This document shows positions 46,344 through 53,585 of a stretch of DNA of 64,000 nucleotides, in pieces. The DNA is from Lacticaseibacillus absianus (GTDB taxonomy: Bacteria; Bacillota; Bacilli; Lactobacillales; Lactobacillaceae): NCBI RefSeq assembly GCF_013407595.1, contig NZ_JABEKX010000003.1:186001-250000 (forward strand). The letters run 5' to 3'. The notes beneath the pieces are model-generated. The model was not told the DNA's origin. It made no database searches and saw nothing but the letters and a program-made list of their open reading frames with translations. Numbering within the stretch: the stretch's first letter is position 1; every line of letters begins with the position of its first letter. The translations under genes and the position numbers were made by a program.

Positions 46344-46393
46344 GTTTTGCTGGGGCCATGGTGATACTCTGGGCTAAAACTGCGTTATGGTAC
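46344..46393. repeat. Right arm of interrupted MITE-like palindrome (copy B)
   Basis: GTTTTGCTGGGGCC continues the left arm across the IS. 46364-46390 matches the reverse complement of 53344-53370 with one mismatch in 27 bases, including the terminal GCGTTATGG. Confidence 0.85.
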
Positions 46394-46414
46394 CGCTCTT
46401 TTTTGGACCAGTGC

Positions 46415-47149
46415 TCACCGTAAGAACACTGTCTTGTACAGTAGGATCGCCGTGATTGCCGCGAGGATCGGCGCTAGCACCGGGACCCACGCGTAGCCCC
46501 AATCGGAGCTGCCCTTGTGACGCAGGGGCAGCAGCTGGTGCAGCAGGCGTGGCCCGAGGTCACGTGCCGGGTTCAAGGCTGGGCCGGTCGGGCCACCGAA
46601 GCTTGCGACTAATGTGGCGACCAAAAAGCCCAAGGCCATGTGCGCGGTCCCGAGGTTGTCTTGGAAGAACGGGGCCTTCGTGATCCCCAGCGCGCCGAAG
46701 AAGAGAATGAATGAGCCAATGAATTCGTTGATGAAACCGTTGAATTTGCTCTTCGTTGCGCTGATGGTGCTGAATGTTCCCAGCACGTGCTGGGTGTTGA
46801 CGGTCAGATCGTAGTGCGGCTTGTACGCGGCGACGACCCACAGTTGACCGAACATCGCCCCGAGGAATTGGGCGGCGATGTAAGGCAGGACTTCCGCCCA
46901 CGGGAACATACCGGCGACGGCCAGACCGATGGTGAAAGCCGGGTTGATGTGGTTGCCGGAGATCCCCCCGATCACCATGGCGGGGATCATGACCCCGGCG
47001 CCGTAACCCACGGCGATCAGCATCCAGTCTGAGCCGTTTCCTTTAGTCCCTTTCAGGTCCACGTTCGCCACGGACCCGTTGCCGAGTGCGACCATGATCG
47101 CGGTGCCGAAGAATTCCGCGATCAGACGCACGCCTAAATCGTATGTCAT
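46415..47149 (-). CDS. glpF: Glycerol facilitator / aquaglyceroporin
   Basis: MIP channel of 244 residues with six transmembrane segments and both NPA half-helices: GNHINPAFT (near residue 62) and GPALNPARDLGPR (near residue 195); the Asp after the second NPAR favours the glycerol-permeable class. ATG 47149 has GGAGGAAC upstream; the frame runs on to 47212 without a site. Could also pass water or dihydroxyacetone. Monocistronic. Confidence 0.92.
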   Translation of the reverse strand: MTYDLGVRLIAEFFGTAIMVALGNGSVANVDLKGTKGNGSDWMLIAVGYGAGVMIPAMVIGGISGNHINPAFTIGLAVAGMFPWAEVLPYIAAQFLGAMFGQLWVVAAYKPHYDLTVNTQHVLGTFSTISATKSKFNGFINEFIGSFILFFGALGITKAPFFQDNLGTAHMALGFLVATLVASFGGPTGPALNPARDLGPRLLHQLLPLRHKGSSDWGYAWVPVLAPILAAITAILLYKTVFLR

Positions 47150-47345
47150 TTTGTTCCTCCATCTGTCCGGTTTTTTCTGAAAAAAGACAGCAATATGGTC
47201 ACATGATACCAATTAATGGAATTATAGTAAATAACTTTTACGAAGCTGTAAAGCTTTAGGCTTGTGGGTGCGCTCACATACGGAATCCGGTAAAATAGAT
47301 TCTGGATGTGGCCGCCCGGGCTCGTCCACTAAAGGAGCAGAGTTA

Positions 47346-47831
47346 ATGATCAACAAAGTGATCGACCATATGATGATAGAGAACCGACAGCACTTCATGA
47401 TCCCAGGCGATGTAGTCGCCAGCGTCAGCGAGGAGAACTCGCTGCGCCACGCGTTCTTGGTCCTGACCAAGGTCCGCTACGCCAAGATCCCGGTGCTGGA
47501 CCGCGATGACCGCCTGAAAGGCCTGGTGTCGCTGCCGATGATCACCAACACCATGCTGGGGCTCGATGACCTCAACATCGCCCCGCTGGATCAGCTATGT
47601 GTCCGAGACGTGATGGAGACTGAAGTCGTCACCATCCGCGACCCTTATGACGTGGAGAACGTCTTGCACCTGCTGGTCGACAACCCCTTCTTGCCCGTGG
47701 TCTCAGACGACGGCACCTTCACCGGGATCGTGACCCGGCGCGAGGTGATGAAGGGCATCAATTACATCGGACATAACCTCGATAAGGCGTACACGGTGAC
47801 GCCTAAGGTCGAAGTGGAACAGTTGAAGTGA
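47346..47831 (+). CDS. cbpB: CBS-pair protein, DarB/CbpB (YkuL)-like
   Basis: 161 residues formed almost wholly of two CBS motifs (HAFLVLTKVRYAKIPVLD; NVLHLLVDNPFLPVVSDDG). Start HFMIPGDVVASVSEENSLRHAFLVL and the overall length match DarB/YkuL and CbpB, small cytosolic receptors of c-di-AMP that in Bacillus and Listeria control Rel and pyruvate carboxylase. ATG 47346 lies behind AAAGGAG; the longer frame from 47262 has no site. Confidence 0.8.
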   Translation: MINKVIDHMMIENRQHFMIPGDVVASVSEENSLRHAFLVLTKVRYAKIPVLDRDDRLKGLVSLPMITNTMLGLDDLNIAPLDQLCVRDVMETEVVTIRDPYDVENVLHLLVDNPFLPVVSDDGTFTGIVTRREVMKGINYIGHNLDKAYTVTPKVEVEQLK

Positions 47832-47837
47832 GCAGAG

Positions 47838-47864
47838 GCCGCCGGGTGACCGGCGGTTTTTTAG
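47838..47864 (+). terminator. Terminator after the CBS gene
   Basis: CCGCCGG-GTGA-CCGGCGG stem followed by TTTTTT. Confidence 0.9.
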
Positions 47865-47938
47865 CCCCACCGCGTAGGCCGCGTCGCCTCCGGGTCTGGC
47901 CCGGTGCGTGGGTGGCGCTTGAGGCATTGGCGCACACA

Positions 47939-47973
47939 GAAAAACGCCGCACCGGTGTGACGCGGTGCGGCGG
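47939..47973 (-). terminator. Terminator of the DUF368 gene
   Basis: CGCCGCACCG / CGGTGCGGCG stem (47944-47953 with 47963-47972), followed by TTTT on the minus strand. Confidence 0.85.
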
Positions 47974-47993
47974 TGCAGGCTGGGGCAGACGCC

Positions 47994-48881
47994 TCAGTCG
48001 CTGGGTTTGTCTAAGAACAGCGTGGCGGCGACCCCGACGATGACGCTGAGCAGGACCAGAGCCGCTGGTGCCAGCACGGTGGCAGGCCAGTACGGGAGCA
48101 GGCCGGTTTCGACCAGGATCACGACGGCCGCCAAGACGATGCCGATCACCGCGTAGTAGACCTGCGCTTCGTAGCGGGCGAGCAACCACTCCATCAGCTT
48201 AGCGATCAGCAGGAGGCCGACCGCCGCCCCCAGCATGAACGGGAGCAGGAGGGCGACGGCGCCTAGCGCGTGCTGCAAGCCGGCCATGTCGCCGGCCAAT
48301 AGCGCACGGGCGGCGGTCCCCAGCTGGCTGACCGCGTTATAGACCGTCCCGTATTGGTCGATCACCATCAGCATGATCGACCCGGAGATCCCCGGGATCG
48401 CCATCAGCGCGACGGAGAAGGCCCCGGCGAACACCATGGTCGCGCCGTCACCGAGGCTACTCAGCTGGGTGAGCGCGATCAGGTTCTCCGGGTCGGTCCC
48501 GCCAAGCTTCGCCAACCCGTAGATGGCTCCGAAGCCGATCACCGGCAAGGCGAGGTAGGCGGGGCGAAACGGGACCTGGCGGATCTTGCGCCAGACGTAG
48601 GGGCCGATGCCGAGCACCAACCCGATGAAGAAGCCGTAGCTTGCCAGCGGCCAGCGCGCCGTCAGGACCAACACGGCCTTGGTCGACAGCAGGATCCCGA
48701 CGACCGCGCCTAGGCCGACCGGGGCGAGGAAGCGGGCGTGGCGCCTGGGATCGTCGCGGAAGTGGTTGACGGCCGCGAGCAGGCGGTCGTAGAGGCCGAC
48801 CACGACAGCGAAGATGCTGCCGGACAGGCCAGGAATGACAAGCGCGATGCCGATGATGGCACCTTTGATCAAGTTGAGCAT
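47994..48881 (-). CDS. DUF368 polytopic membrane protein
   Basis: 295 residues, about eight hydrophobic segments. Two related GLSGSIFA / GISGSIMLM motifs at about residues 18 and 165, each preceded by IPG, mark DUF368, a family recently linked to recycling of undecaprenyl phosphate (PopT-like/C55-P translocases). ATG at 48881 with AGGAGG 4-5 bases upstream. Expected role in envelope carrier-lipid flipping is from the family, not this sequence. Confidence 0.88.
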   Translation of the reverse strand: MLNLIKGAIIGIALVIPGLSGSIFAVVVGLYDRLLAAVNHFRDDPRRHARFLAPVGLGAVVGILLSTKAVLVLTARWPLASYGFFIGLVLGIGPYVWRKIRQVPFRPAYLALPVIGFGAIYGLAKLGGTDPENLIALTQLSSLGDGATMVFAGAFSVALMAIPGISGSIMLMVIDQYGTVYNAVSQLGTAARALLAGDMAGLQHALGAVALLLPFMLGAAVGLLLIAKLMEWLLARYEAQVYYAVIGIVLAAVVILVETGLLPYWPATVLAPAALVLLSVIVGVAATLFLDKPSD

Positions 48882-48928
48882 AGGTCCTCCTTGCGGGTAG
48901 CGGCGCAGGCGCCGGGACGGGTGGGGGG

Positions 48929-49807
48929 TCAGTTGGTCGTCAGGGTCAATGTTGGGGTGGGTAACTCGATGCCGGCGTCTGCCAGCGCCTGAATGTAGGC
49001 GGCGAGGAACTCGCGCTGGATCGCCAGCTGCTGGCCGTTCTCCACGAACATCAGGATCTGATAAGAGAAGGTGCCATCGCCGTTATCCGTCAGGCCCAAG
49101 ACATCCGGGCCGCTTTTGATCATCGCGTGCGTCGGCACGAGGTCGTGGTTGACCTGGTCGATCACCTCGGCGACGCGCGCCAAGTCGACATCCGGGCGCA
49201 TCGGCAACCGCACCAGCGCCTGCATGTTGCTGCGCGAGAGGTTGGAGACGACGCTGATATTGCGGTTGGGGATGTAGTTGATCGTGCCGTTGAAGCTCTG
49301 GACGATCGTCGTGCGCAGGCCGACGCTGGTCACCTTGCCGGAGATCGCGCCAAGCTGGACGGAGTCGCCGACGTCGAACTGGCCTTCAAGAATGATGAAG
49401 AAGCCGGTCACGACGTCTGAGACGAAGCCCTGTGCCCCGAGGCCCAAGGCGATCCCGACGACCCCGGCCCCGGCGATCAGTGTGCCCACCGGGACCCCGA
49501 GCACCGACAGCAGCGCGTAGGCGTAGAAGAACAGGATCATGTAGGACAACGCGTTGCGTGTCAGGGTGTGCATCGTGTCGATGCGCGTCGGCGAGAGACG
49601 GCTGCGCCCCTTGTACGAGGCGAAGCCGCGGTTGACCAGCCGCTTGCTGACCCCGTTGATCACGAAGAATAGCAGGGTGAACAACAGTAGCTGGACGACG
49701 ACGGCGATCACGTGGCTGAGCACAGCGTCCCAATCGATGTGCTCGATGTAGCGCAGCAAGAGGTTGGTCTGCGTGGTCAGGTCTTTGGTTTCAGTCAGAA
49801 AATTCAC
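48929..49807 (-). CDS. mscS: MscS-type small-conductance mechanosensitive channel
   Basis: 292 residues. Three N-terminal transmembrane helices, the pore helix GAGVVGIALGLGAQGFVSDV near residue 112, and the EGQFDVGDSV start of the beta domain are diagnostic. Releases osmolytes on hypo-osmotic shock. GTG start is supported by AAGGAG 8 bases upstream. It precedes DUF368 on the same strand. Confidence 0.93.
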   Translation of the reverse strand: MNFLTETKDLTTQTNLLLRYIEHIDWDAVLSHVIAVVVQLLLFTLLFFVINGVSKRLVNRGFASYKGRSRLSPTRIDTMHTLTRNALSYMILFFYAYALLSVLGVPVGTLIAGAGVVGIALGLGAQGFVSDVVTGFFIILEGQFDVGDSVQLGAISGKVTSVGLRTTIVQSFNGTINYIPNRNISVVSNLSRSNMQALVRLPMRPDVDLARVAEVIDQVNHDLVPTHAMIKSGPDVLGLTDNGDGTFSYQILMFVENGQQLAIQREFLAAYIQALADAGIELPTPTLTLTTN

Positions 49808-49897
49808 GTTATCCGCTCCTTAGTGTCTCTATTTTAACAAACCGCCCCTGTCAAACCCAGCGACGGACAAAATATTAGGGAAGTTTTAGGCTAGCGT

Positions 49898-49926
49898 TTG
49901 CCGGCTCTTACTATTGATGATATTCT
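49898..49926 (+). promoter_or_regulatory. Promoter of the YtxG-YtxH pair
   Basis: TTGCCG (49898-49903), 17 bases, TATTCT (49921-49926), about 60 bases before the first start. Confidence 0.6.
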
Positions 49927-49987
49927 TATCTTATACGGCGAAAGCCATTTCAGGGCCGAACGTGGTGCCCGTAGAGGAGGGTGTTGC

Positions 49988-50416
49988 ATGTCAGGAGCAG
50001 AAGTCGCAGGCGTGATCGCAGCGGTCGCATTTTTGATCATTGCGTTGGCCGTGGCGATCATCGCGATCCGCTTGTCCGGGGTCACGAAAGAGATCAAACA
50101 GACAGTGGCCGAAGTGAACCAGACGCTGGCTACGATCAACGGTGAGGTCAAGCCGTTGACTAACGAGATCGAGGCACTGTTGACCAAATCGAATACCTTG
50201 CTGAACGACGTGAACGGTAAGGTCGCCGCGATCGATCCCGTCTTCACGGCGATCGGGGAGTTGGGCGAGTCGGTCTCCGACCTGAACACCTCCACGCGCA
50301 ACCTCGCCAGCAAGGTCGCCAACGGCGCGCAGAACACGGCCAAAGTGACTGTGGCGGCCAAGGTCGGACAAAAAGCGATGTCATTGTTGAAGAAGAAGGA
50401 TCCAGCCAAAGATTAG
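49988..50416 (+). CDS. DUF948 (YtxG-like) membrane-anchored coiled-coil protein
   Basis: 142 residues: one N-terminal transmembrane helix (VAGVIAAVAFLIIALAVAII), then a heptad-rich stretch with EIKQTVAEVNQTLATIN and EIEALLTKSNTLLNDV typical of DUF948. Bacillus YtxG is part of a general stress operon with ytxH, the same neighbour as here. ATG 49988 chosen: GAGGAGGG upstream; the longer frame begins at the promoter. Confidence 0.88.
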   Translation: MSGAEVAGVIAAVAFLIIALAVAIIAIRLSGVTKEIKQTVAEVNQTLATINGEVKPLTNEIEALLTKSNTLLNDVNGKVAAIDPVFTAIGELGESVSDLNTSTRNLASKVANGAQNTAKVTVAAKVGQKAMSLLKKKDPAKD

Positions 50417-50428
50417 GGGGAATTCCAC

Positions 50429-50899
50429 ATGTCCAAAAAGAGTCATTTTCTGTTAGGCTTCGTTCTCGGTGCGGCCAGCTCGCTGGCTGCCACCTACTTG
50501 TTGGCCCCACAAAACAGCGATGAGCTGAAGCGCAAGCTTGCGGAGAAGAAGGATGATCTGGCCGACCGGGCCGCGGACTACTACGATTACGCGCGCGACG
50601 CGACCGCTGAATGGCGCGAATCTGCCGAAGGCTTCGTCAGCGACCTCAAGGCCAAGGCGCAAAAGCCGGAGCAAGATGCCCTGACGACCTATGACGACGC
50701 GACCGAAGCGCTGAAGGCGGAGCTGACTGAGGTCCCAGAAGTGGCGGCTGACGCCGACTTCGACGACATCGTCCTCGACGGCAAGAGCGCCTTCGCGCAA
50801 GCCAAGGACCAAGACGACGCACCGGTCGACCCTGAGCCAAGTGCGCCGGCACCAGAGCCGGCCGCGCCAGAGGCAGACGACGACCAACCGGAGGCCTAA
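50429..50899 (+). CDS. YtxH-like stress protein
   Basis: 156 residues. Short hydrophobic N-terminus with GFVLGAASSLAATYLLAP, the YtxH signature, then helical Lys/Asp/Ala-rich sequence and an Ala/Pro/Glu/Asp-rich low-complexity tail. 12 bases after the YtxG gene; terminator follows. Function unknown. Confidence 0.88.
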   Translation: MSKKSHFLLGFVLGAASSLAATYLLAPQNSDELKRKLAEKKDDLADRAADYYDYARDATAEWRESAEGFVSDLKAKAQKPEQDALTTYDDATEALKAELTEVPEVAADADFDDIVLDGKSAFAQAKDQDDAPVDPEPSAPAPEPAAPEADDDQPEA

Positions 50900-50908
50900 C
50901 GCCGCTTT

Positions 50909-50938
50909 GACCCGCGTATTCGCGCGGGTCTTTTTTTG
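50909..50938 (+). terminator. Terminator after ytxH
   Basis: ACCCGCG / CGCGGGT stem followed by seven T. Confidence 0.9.
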
Positions 50939-51013
50939 TTGGGTCGAGCGGTCGGGGCAGGCGCCGAACTGTGGTGCAAAAAAAACGACCGACATATCGT
51001 CGGTCGCTGGGGT

Positions 51014-52117
51014 TCAGTCGATCGTGGTGAATTCTTTGCTCGTGTGGGTGAACGGTTCGCAGCCGGTCTCGGTGACGTGGACGCAATCTTCGATGCGCAC
51101 GCCGGCGACCCCCGGAATGTAGATCCCCGGTTCGATAGAGAAGCACATGCCGGGCTGCAGCGTCATGTCGTTGCCTTCCATGATGGAGGGGAATTCGTGA
51201 GTGGACATGCCGATACCGTGGCCGAGGCGGTGGTTGAAGTATTCCCCGTAGCCGGCGGCCGTGATCACGTCGCGGGCGATCTTGTCCAGCGCGGCGGCGG
51301 TCAGGCCGGGGCGTACCGCGGCTTGAGCGGTCAGCTGCGCTTCGAGGCAGACCTTGTGGATCTCGCGCGCTTTGGCAGAGACCGGCCCACCGAAGGCCAC
51401 CGTGCGGGTCGCGTCGCTCATATACCCCTGGTTGTTAGTCCCGAGGTCGAACAAGACGAGCTCGCCGGGCTGGACGGCAGTCGCTTCAGGGCCACCGTGC
51501 GGGTCCGCGGCGTCGACCCCGGCTTGGACGATGGTGTCGAAGGACATGTGCATCACGCCTTCTTTCATCATCGCATATTCGATCTCCGCGACCACTTGCT
51601 GCTCGGTGATGCCGGCGCGTAAGGCCGCGAAACCGGCGGCAAAGGCGCGATCGGCTTGGTGGCCGGCTTCGACCATCTTAGCGATCTCATCAGGCGTCTT
51701 GATCAGCTGCAGGCCTTCGGTGAACCGGCTGGCGTCTGCCGGGAAGGTCGCCTGCGGGAATTCGCGCATGACGGCTTCGAACTTGAAGACGGCGAGGTCA
51801 TCTTTTTCGATGCCCCAGCGCAACGGGTTCGGGGTGCGGCGCTTGATCTCGGCGGCGATCAGGGCGAACGGGTCCTCGTGGTCGAGGTAACCGGCGACAC
51901 CGTACGTCCAGCCCGCCTTCTTGACCGCTTCGATGGATAGGGCCGGAACGAAGAGGAACGGCTCCTGGTCAGGAAAGACGAACAGGCCGGTGATCCGCTC
52001 TTCCGGATCGCTGAAGAAGCCAGTGTAGTAGTTGATGTTGGTGAAGTTGCTGATGTAAGCGAGGTCGAGGCCTTGGCCAGCGACCCAGTCTTGCAATGCG
52101 TGAAGATGTTGATTCAT
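51014..52117 (-). CDS. pepQ: Xaa-Pro dipeptidase PepQ
   Basis: 367 residues, M24 metallopeptidase releasing proline from dipeptides. N-terminal creatinase-like domain, then metal ligands in LFDLGTNNQGYMSDATRT (two Asp), HRLGHGIGMSTHE (His), FSIEPGIY (Glu) and VRIEDCVHV (Glu). AGGAGG upstream of the ATG. Divergent from ccpA, the standard arrangement in lactobacilli, with shared operator space. Confidence 0.95.
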   Translation of the reverse strand: MNQHLHALQDWVAGQGLDLAYISNFTNINYYTGFFSDPEERITGLFVFPDQEPFLFVPALSIEAVKKAGWTYGVAGYLDHEDPFALIAAEIKRRTPNPLRWGIEKDDLAVFKFEAVMREFPQATFPADASRFTEGLQLIKTPDEIAKMVEAGHQADRAFAAGFAALRAGITEQQVVAEIEYAMMKEGVMHMSFDTIVQAGVDAADPHGGPEATAVQPGELVLFDLGTNNQGYMSDATRTVAFGGPVSAKAREIHKVCLEAQLTAQAAVRPGLTAAALDKIARDVITAAGYGEYFNHRLGHGIGMSTHEFPSIMEGNDMTLQPGMCFSIEPGIYIPGVAGVRIEDCVHVTETGCEPFTHTSKEFTTID

Positions 52118-52167
52118 GTACGTGCCTCCTGGTTATGACGTCCCGCGGGGCGGGGATTGACGCTCTC

Positions 52168-52179
52168 AGTATAGCACAG
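52168..52179 (-). promoter_or_regulatory. Extended -10 of pepQ
   Basis: On the minus strand TGTGCTATACT, a TGn-extended -10, about 55 bases before pepQ. No good -35. Confidence 0.5.
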
Positions 52180-52198
52180 CGGCGATTTGCGTGGCTTT

Positions 52199-52250
52199 CT
52201 GAAAAGCGCTTCTGAAAATTTGCATGAAAAGTTCAGTAAAACGCTTGCAT
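52199..52250. promoter_or_regulatory. Two cre-like operators between pepQ and ccpA
   Basis: TGAAAAGCGCTTCTGA (52200-52215) and GTAAAACGCTTGCA (52236-52249) both have the AANCGNTT-type centre of cre sites. The second overlaps the ccpA -35, so autoregulation by CcpA is likely; the first is well placed to affect pepQ. Confidence 0.6.
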
Positions 52251-52273
52251 TGCGATGCCGCTTTTGTTACAGT
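52245..52273 (+). promoter_or_regulatory. Promoter of ccpA
   Basis: TTGCAT (52245-52250), 17 bases, TACAGT (52268-52273), 43 bases before ccpA. Confidence 0.7.
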
Positions 52274-52315
52274 GAATTGGAAATCTAGTGTCTGCACACC
52301 AAGGAGTCTACGATA

Positions 52316-53317
52316 ATGGAAAAACAAACAATCACGATCTATGATGTGGCGCGCGAAGCCAACGTCTCAATGGCGACGGTCTCTCGTGTCGTGAACGGGA
52401 ACCCGAACGTCAAGCCTGCGACCCGCAAGAAGGTGCTCGAGGTGATCGATAAGCTCGACTACCGGCCGAACGCCGTTGCGCGTGGGTTGGCGTCCAAGAA
52501 AACCACGACCGTCGGGGTGATCATCCCAGATGTCACCAACATGTTCTTCTCCAGCCTCGCGCGGGGGATCGACGATGTGGCGACGATGTACAAGTACAAC
52601 ATCATCCTCGCCAACTCCGACGAGAACAGCCAAAAAGAGGTCCAGGTGCTCAACACCTTGCTGGCCAAGCAGGTCGATGGCTTGATCTACATGGGCAACG
52701 ACATCTCCGATGGCGTGCGCCAGGAGTTCTCCCGCAGCAAGACCCCGATCGTCCTCGCGGGGTCTGTCGATCCGGACGAGCAGGTCGGCTCGGTCAACAT
52801 CGACTACGTGGCGGCCGTCGAAGCTGCGACCACGCAGTTGATCAAGTCCGGTAACCAGCAAGTTGCATTAGTCACCGGTCCGCTCAGCCAGCCGATCAAC
52901 GGCCAGTACCGCCTGAAGGGCTACAAGCAGGCGTTGGAAGCTGCCGGGTTGGCCTACGACGAGAGCCTGGTCTTCGAGTACGAGACCAGCTACCACGCCG
53001 GTCTTGCCCTGTTTGCGCAACTGCAAAAAGCCGGTGCCACCGCGGCGATCATCGGCGATGACGAAGTCGCCGTCGGGATCCTCGACGGGGCGCTGGACGC
53101 TGGGATCAGTGTGCCAGAAGACTTCGAGCTGATCACGTCCAACAACACGAAGCTGACTGAGATGGCGCGCCCGCAGCTGACCTCTATCGATCAGCCCCTG
53201 TATGACATCGGGGCCGTCGCGATGCGCCTGTTGACCAAGATGATGAACAAGGAAGACATCGACGCTAAGACGATCCGCCTTGGGTTCGATATCACTGCCC
53301 GCAAGTCCACCAAGTGA
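52316..53317 (+). CDS. ccpA: Catabolite control protein A
   Basis: 333 residues, global LacI-type carbon regulator working with HPr(Ser-P). N-terminal helix-turn-helix TIYDVAREANVSMATVSRVV, hinge helix NAVARGLASKKT and effector domain with VGVIIPDVTNMFFSSLARGI, plus the late ATRLLTKMM-like AMRLLTKMMNKE. AAGGAG upstream. Stop codon lies in a small hairpin (53311-53328). Likely controls the maltose locus of this window. Confidence 0.96.
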   Translation: MEKQTITIYDVAREANVSMATVSRVVNGNPNVKPATRKKVLEVIDKLDYRPNAVARGLASKKTTTVGVIIPDVTNMFFSSLARGIDDVATMYKYNIILANSDENSQKEVQVLNTLLAKQVDGLIYMGNDISDGVRQEFSRSKTPIVLAGSVDPDEQVGSVNIDYVAAVEAATTQLIKSGNQQVALVTGPLSQPINGQYRLKGYKQALEAAGLAYDESLVFEYETSYHAGLALFAQLQKAGATAAIIGDDEVAVGILDGALDAGISVPEDFELITSNNTKLTEMARPQLTSIDQPLYDIGAVAMRLLTKMMNKEDIDAKTIRLGFDITARKSTK

Positions 53318-53340
53318 GCGATCACTTGGTCACGGGGGCT

Positions 53341-53450
53341 GTGCCATAACGCGGTTTTAGCCCAGAGTATAAGAGAGACCCCCTGCAAAACCCGAACTTA
53401 GGTTTTGCAGGGGGTCTCTCTTATACGGCTAGGGCGTTGCGTTATGGCAC
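53341..53450. repeat. 110-bp MITE-like palindromic element (copy A)
   Basis: Terminal inverted repeats of 12 bases (GTGCCATAACGC at 53341-53352; complement at 53439-53450). Inside, 53367-53392 and 53401-53426 form a perfect 26-bp stem with an 8-base loop. No coding potential. Related to the two arms around the IS at 44.6-46.4 kb. Being directly behind ccpA, it may also end that transcript. Confidence 0.88.
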
Positions 53451-53533
53451 GTAACGTTCTGGAATAGTCGTGCCACCAGGGGTTATGTCACAACCCGGGT
53501 TTTGGCCGGTGATCGCGCACGACGGGTAGCGCA

Positions 53534-53578
53534 AAGAACCGCGCAGATCAGATTCATCTGATCCGCACGGTTCTTAAT
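53534..53578 (-). terminator. Terminator of the PBP1A gene
   Basis: AGAACCG and GATCAGA arms with TTCA loop (about 53534-53577), immediately after the minus-strand stop. Confidence 0.75.
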
Positions 53579-53585
53579 GAGGCAC

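Noticed and set aside
53367-53426. CRISPR-like repeat
   Set aside because: A single palindrome without spacers or cas genes; it is the stem of a MITE-like element.
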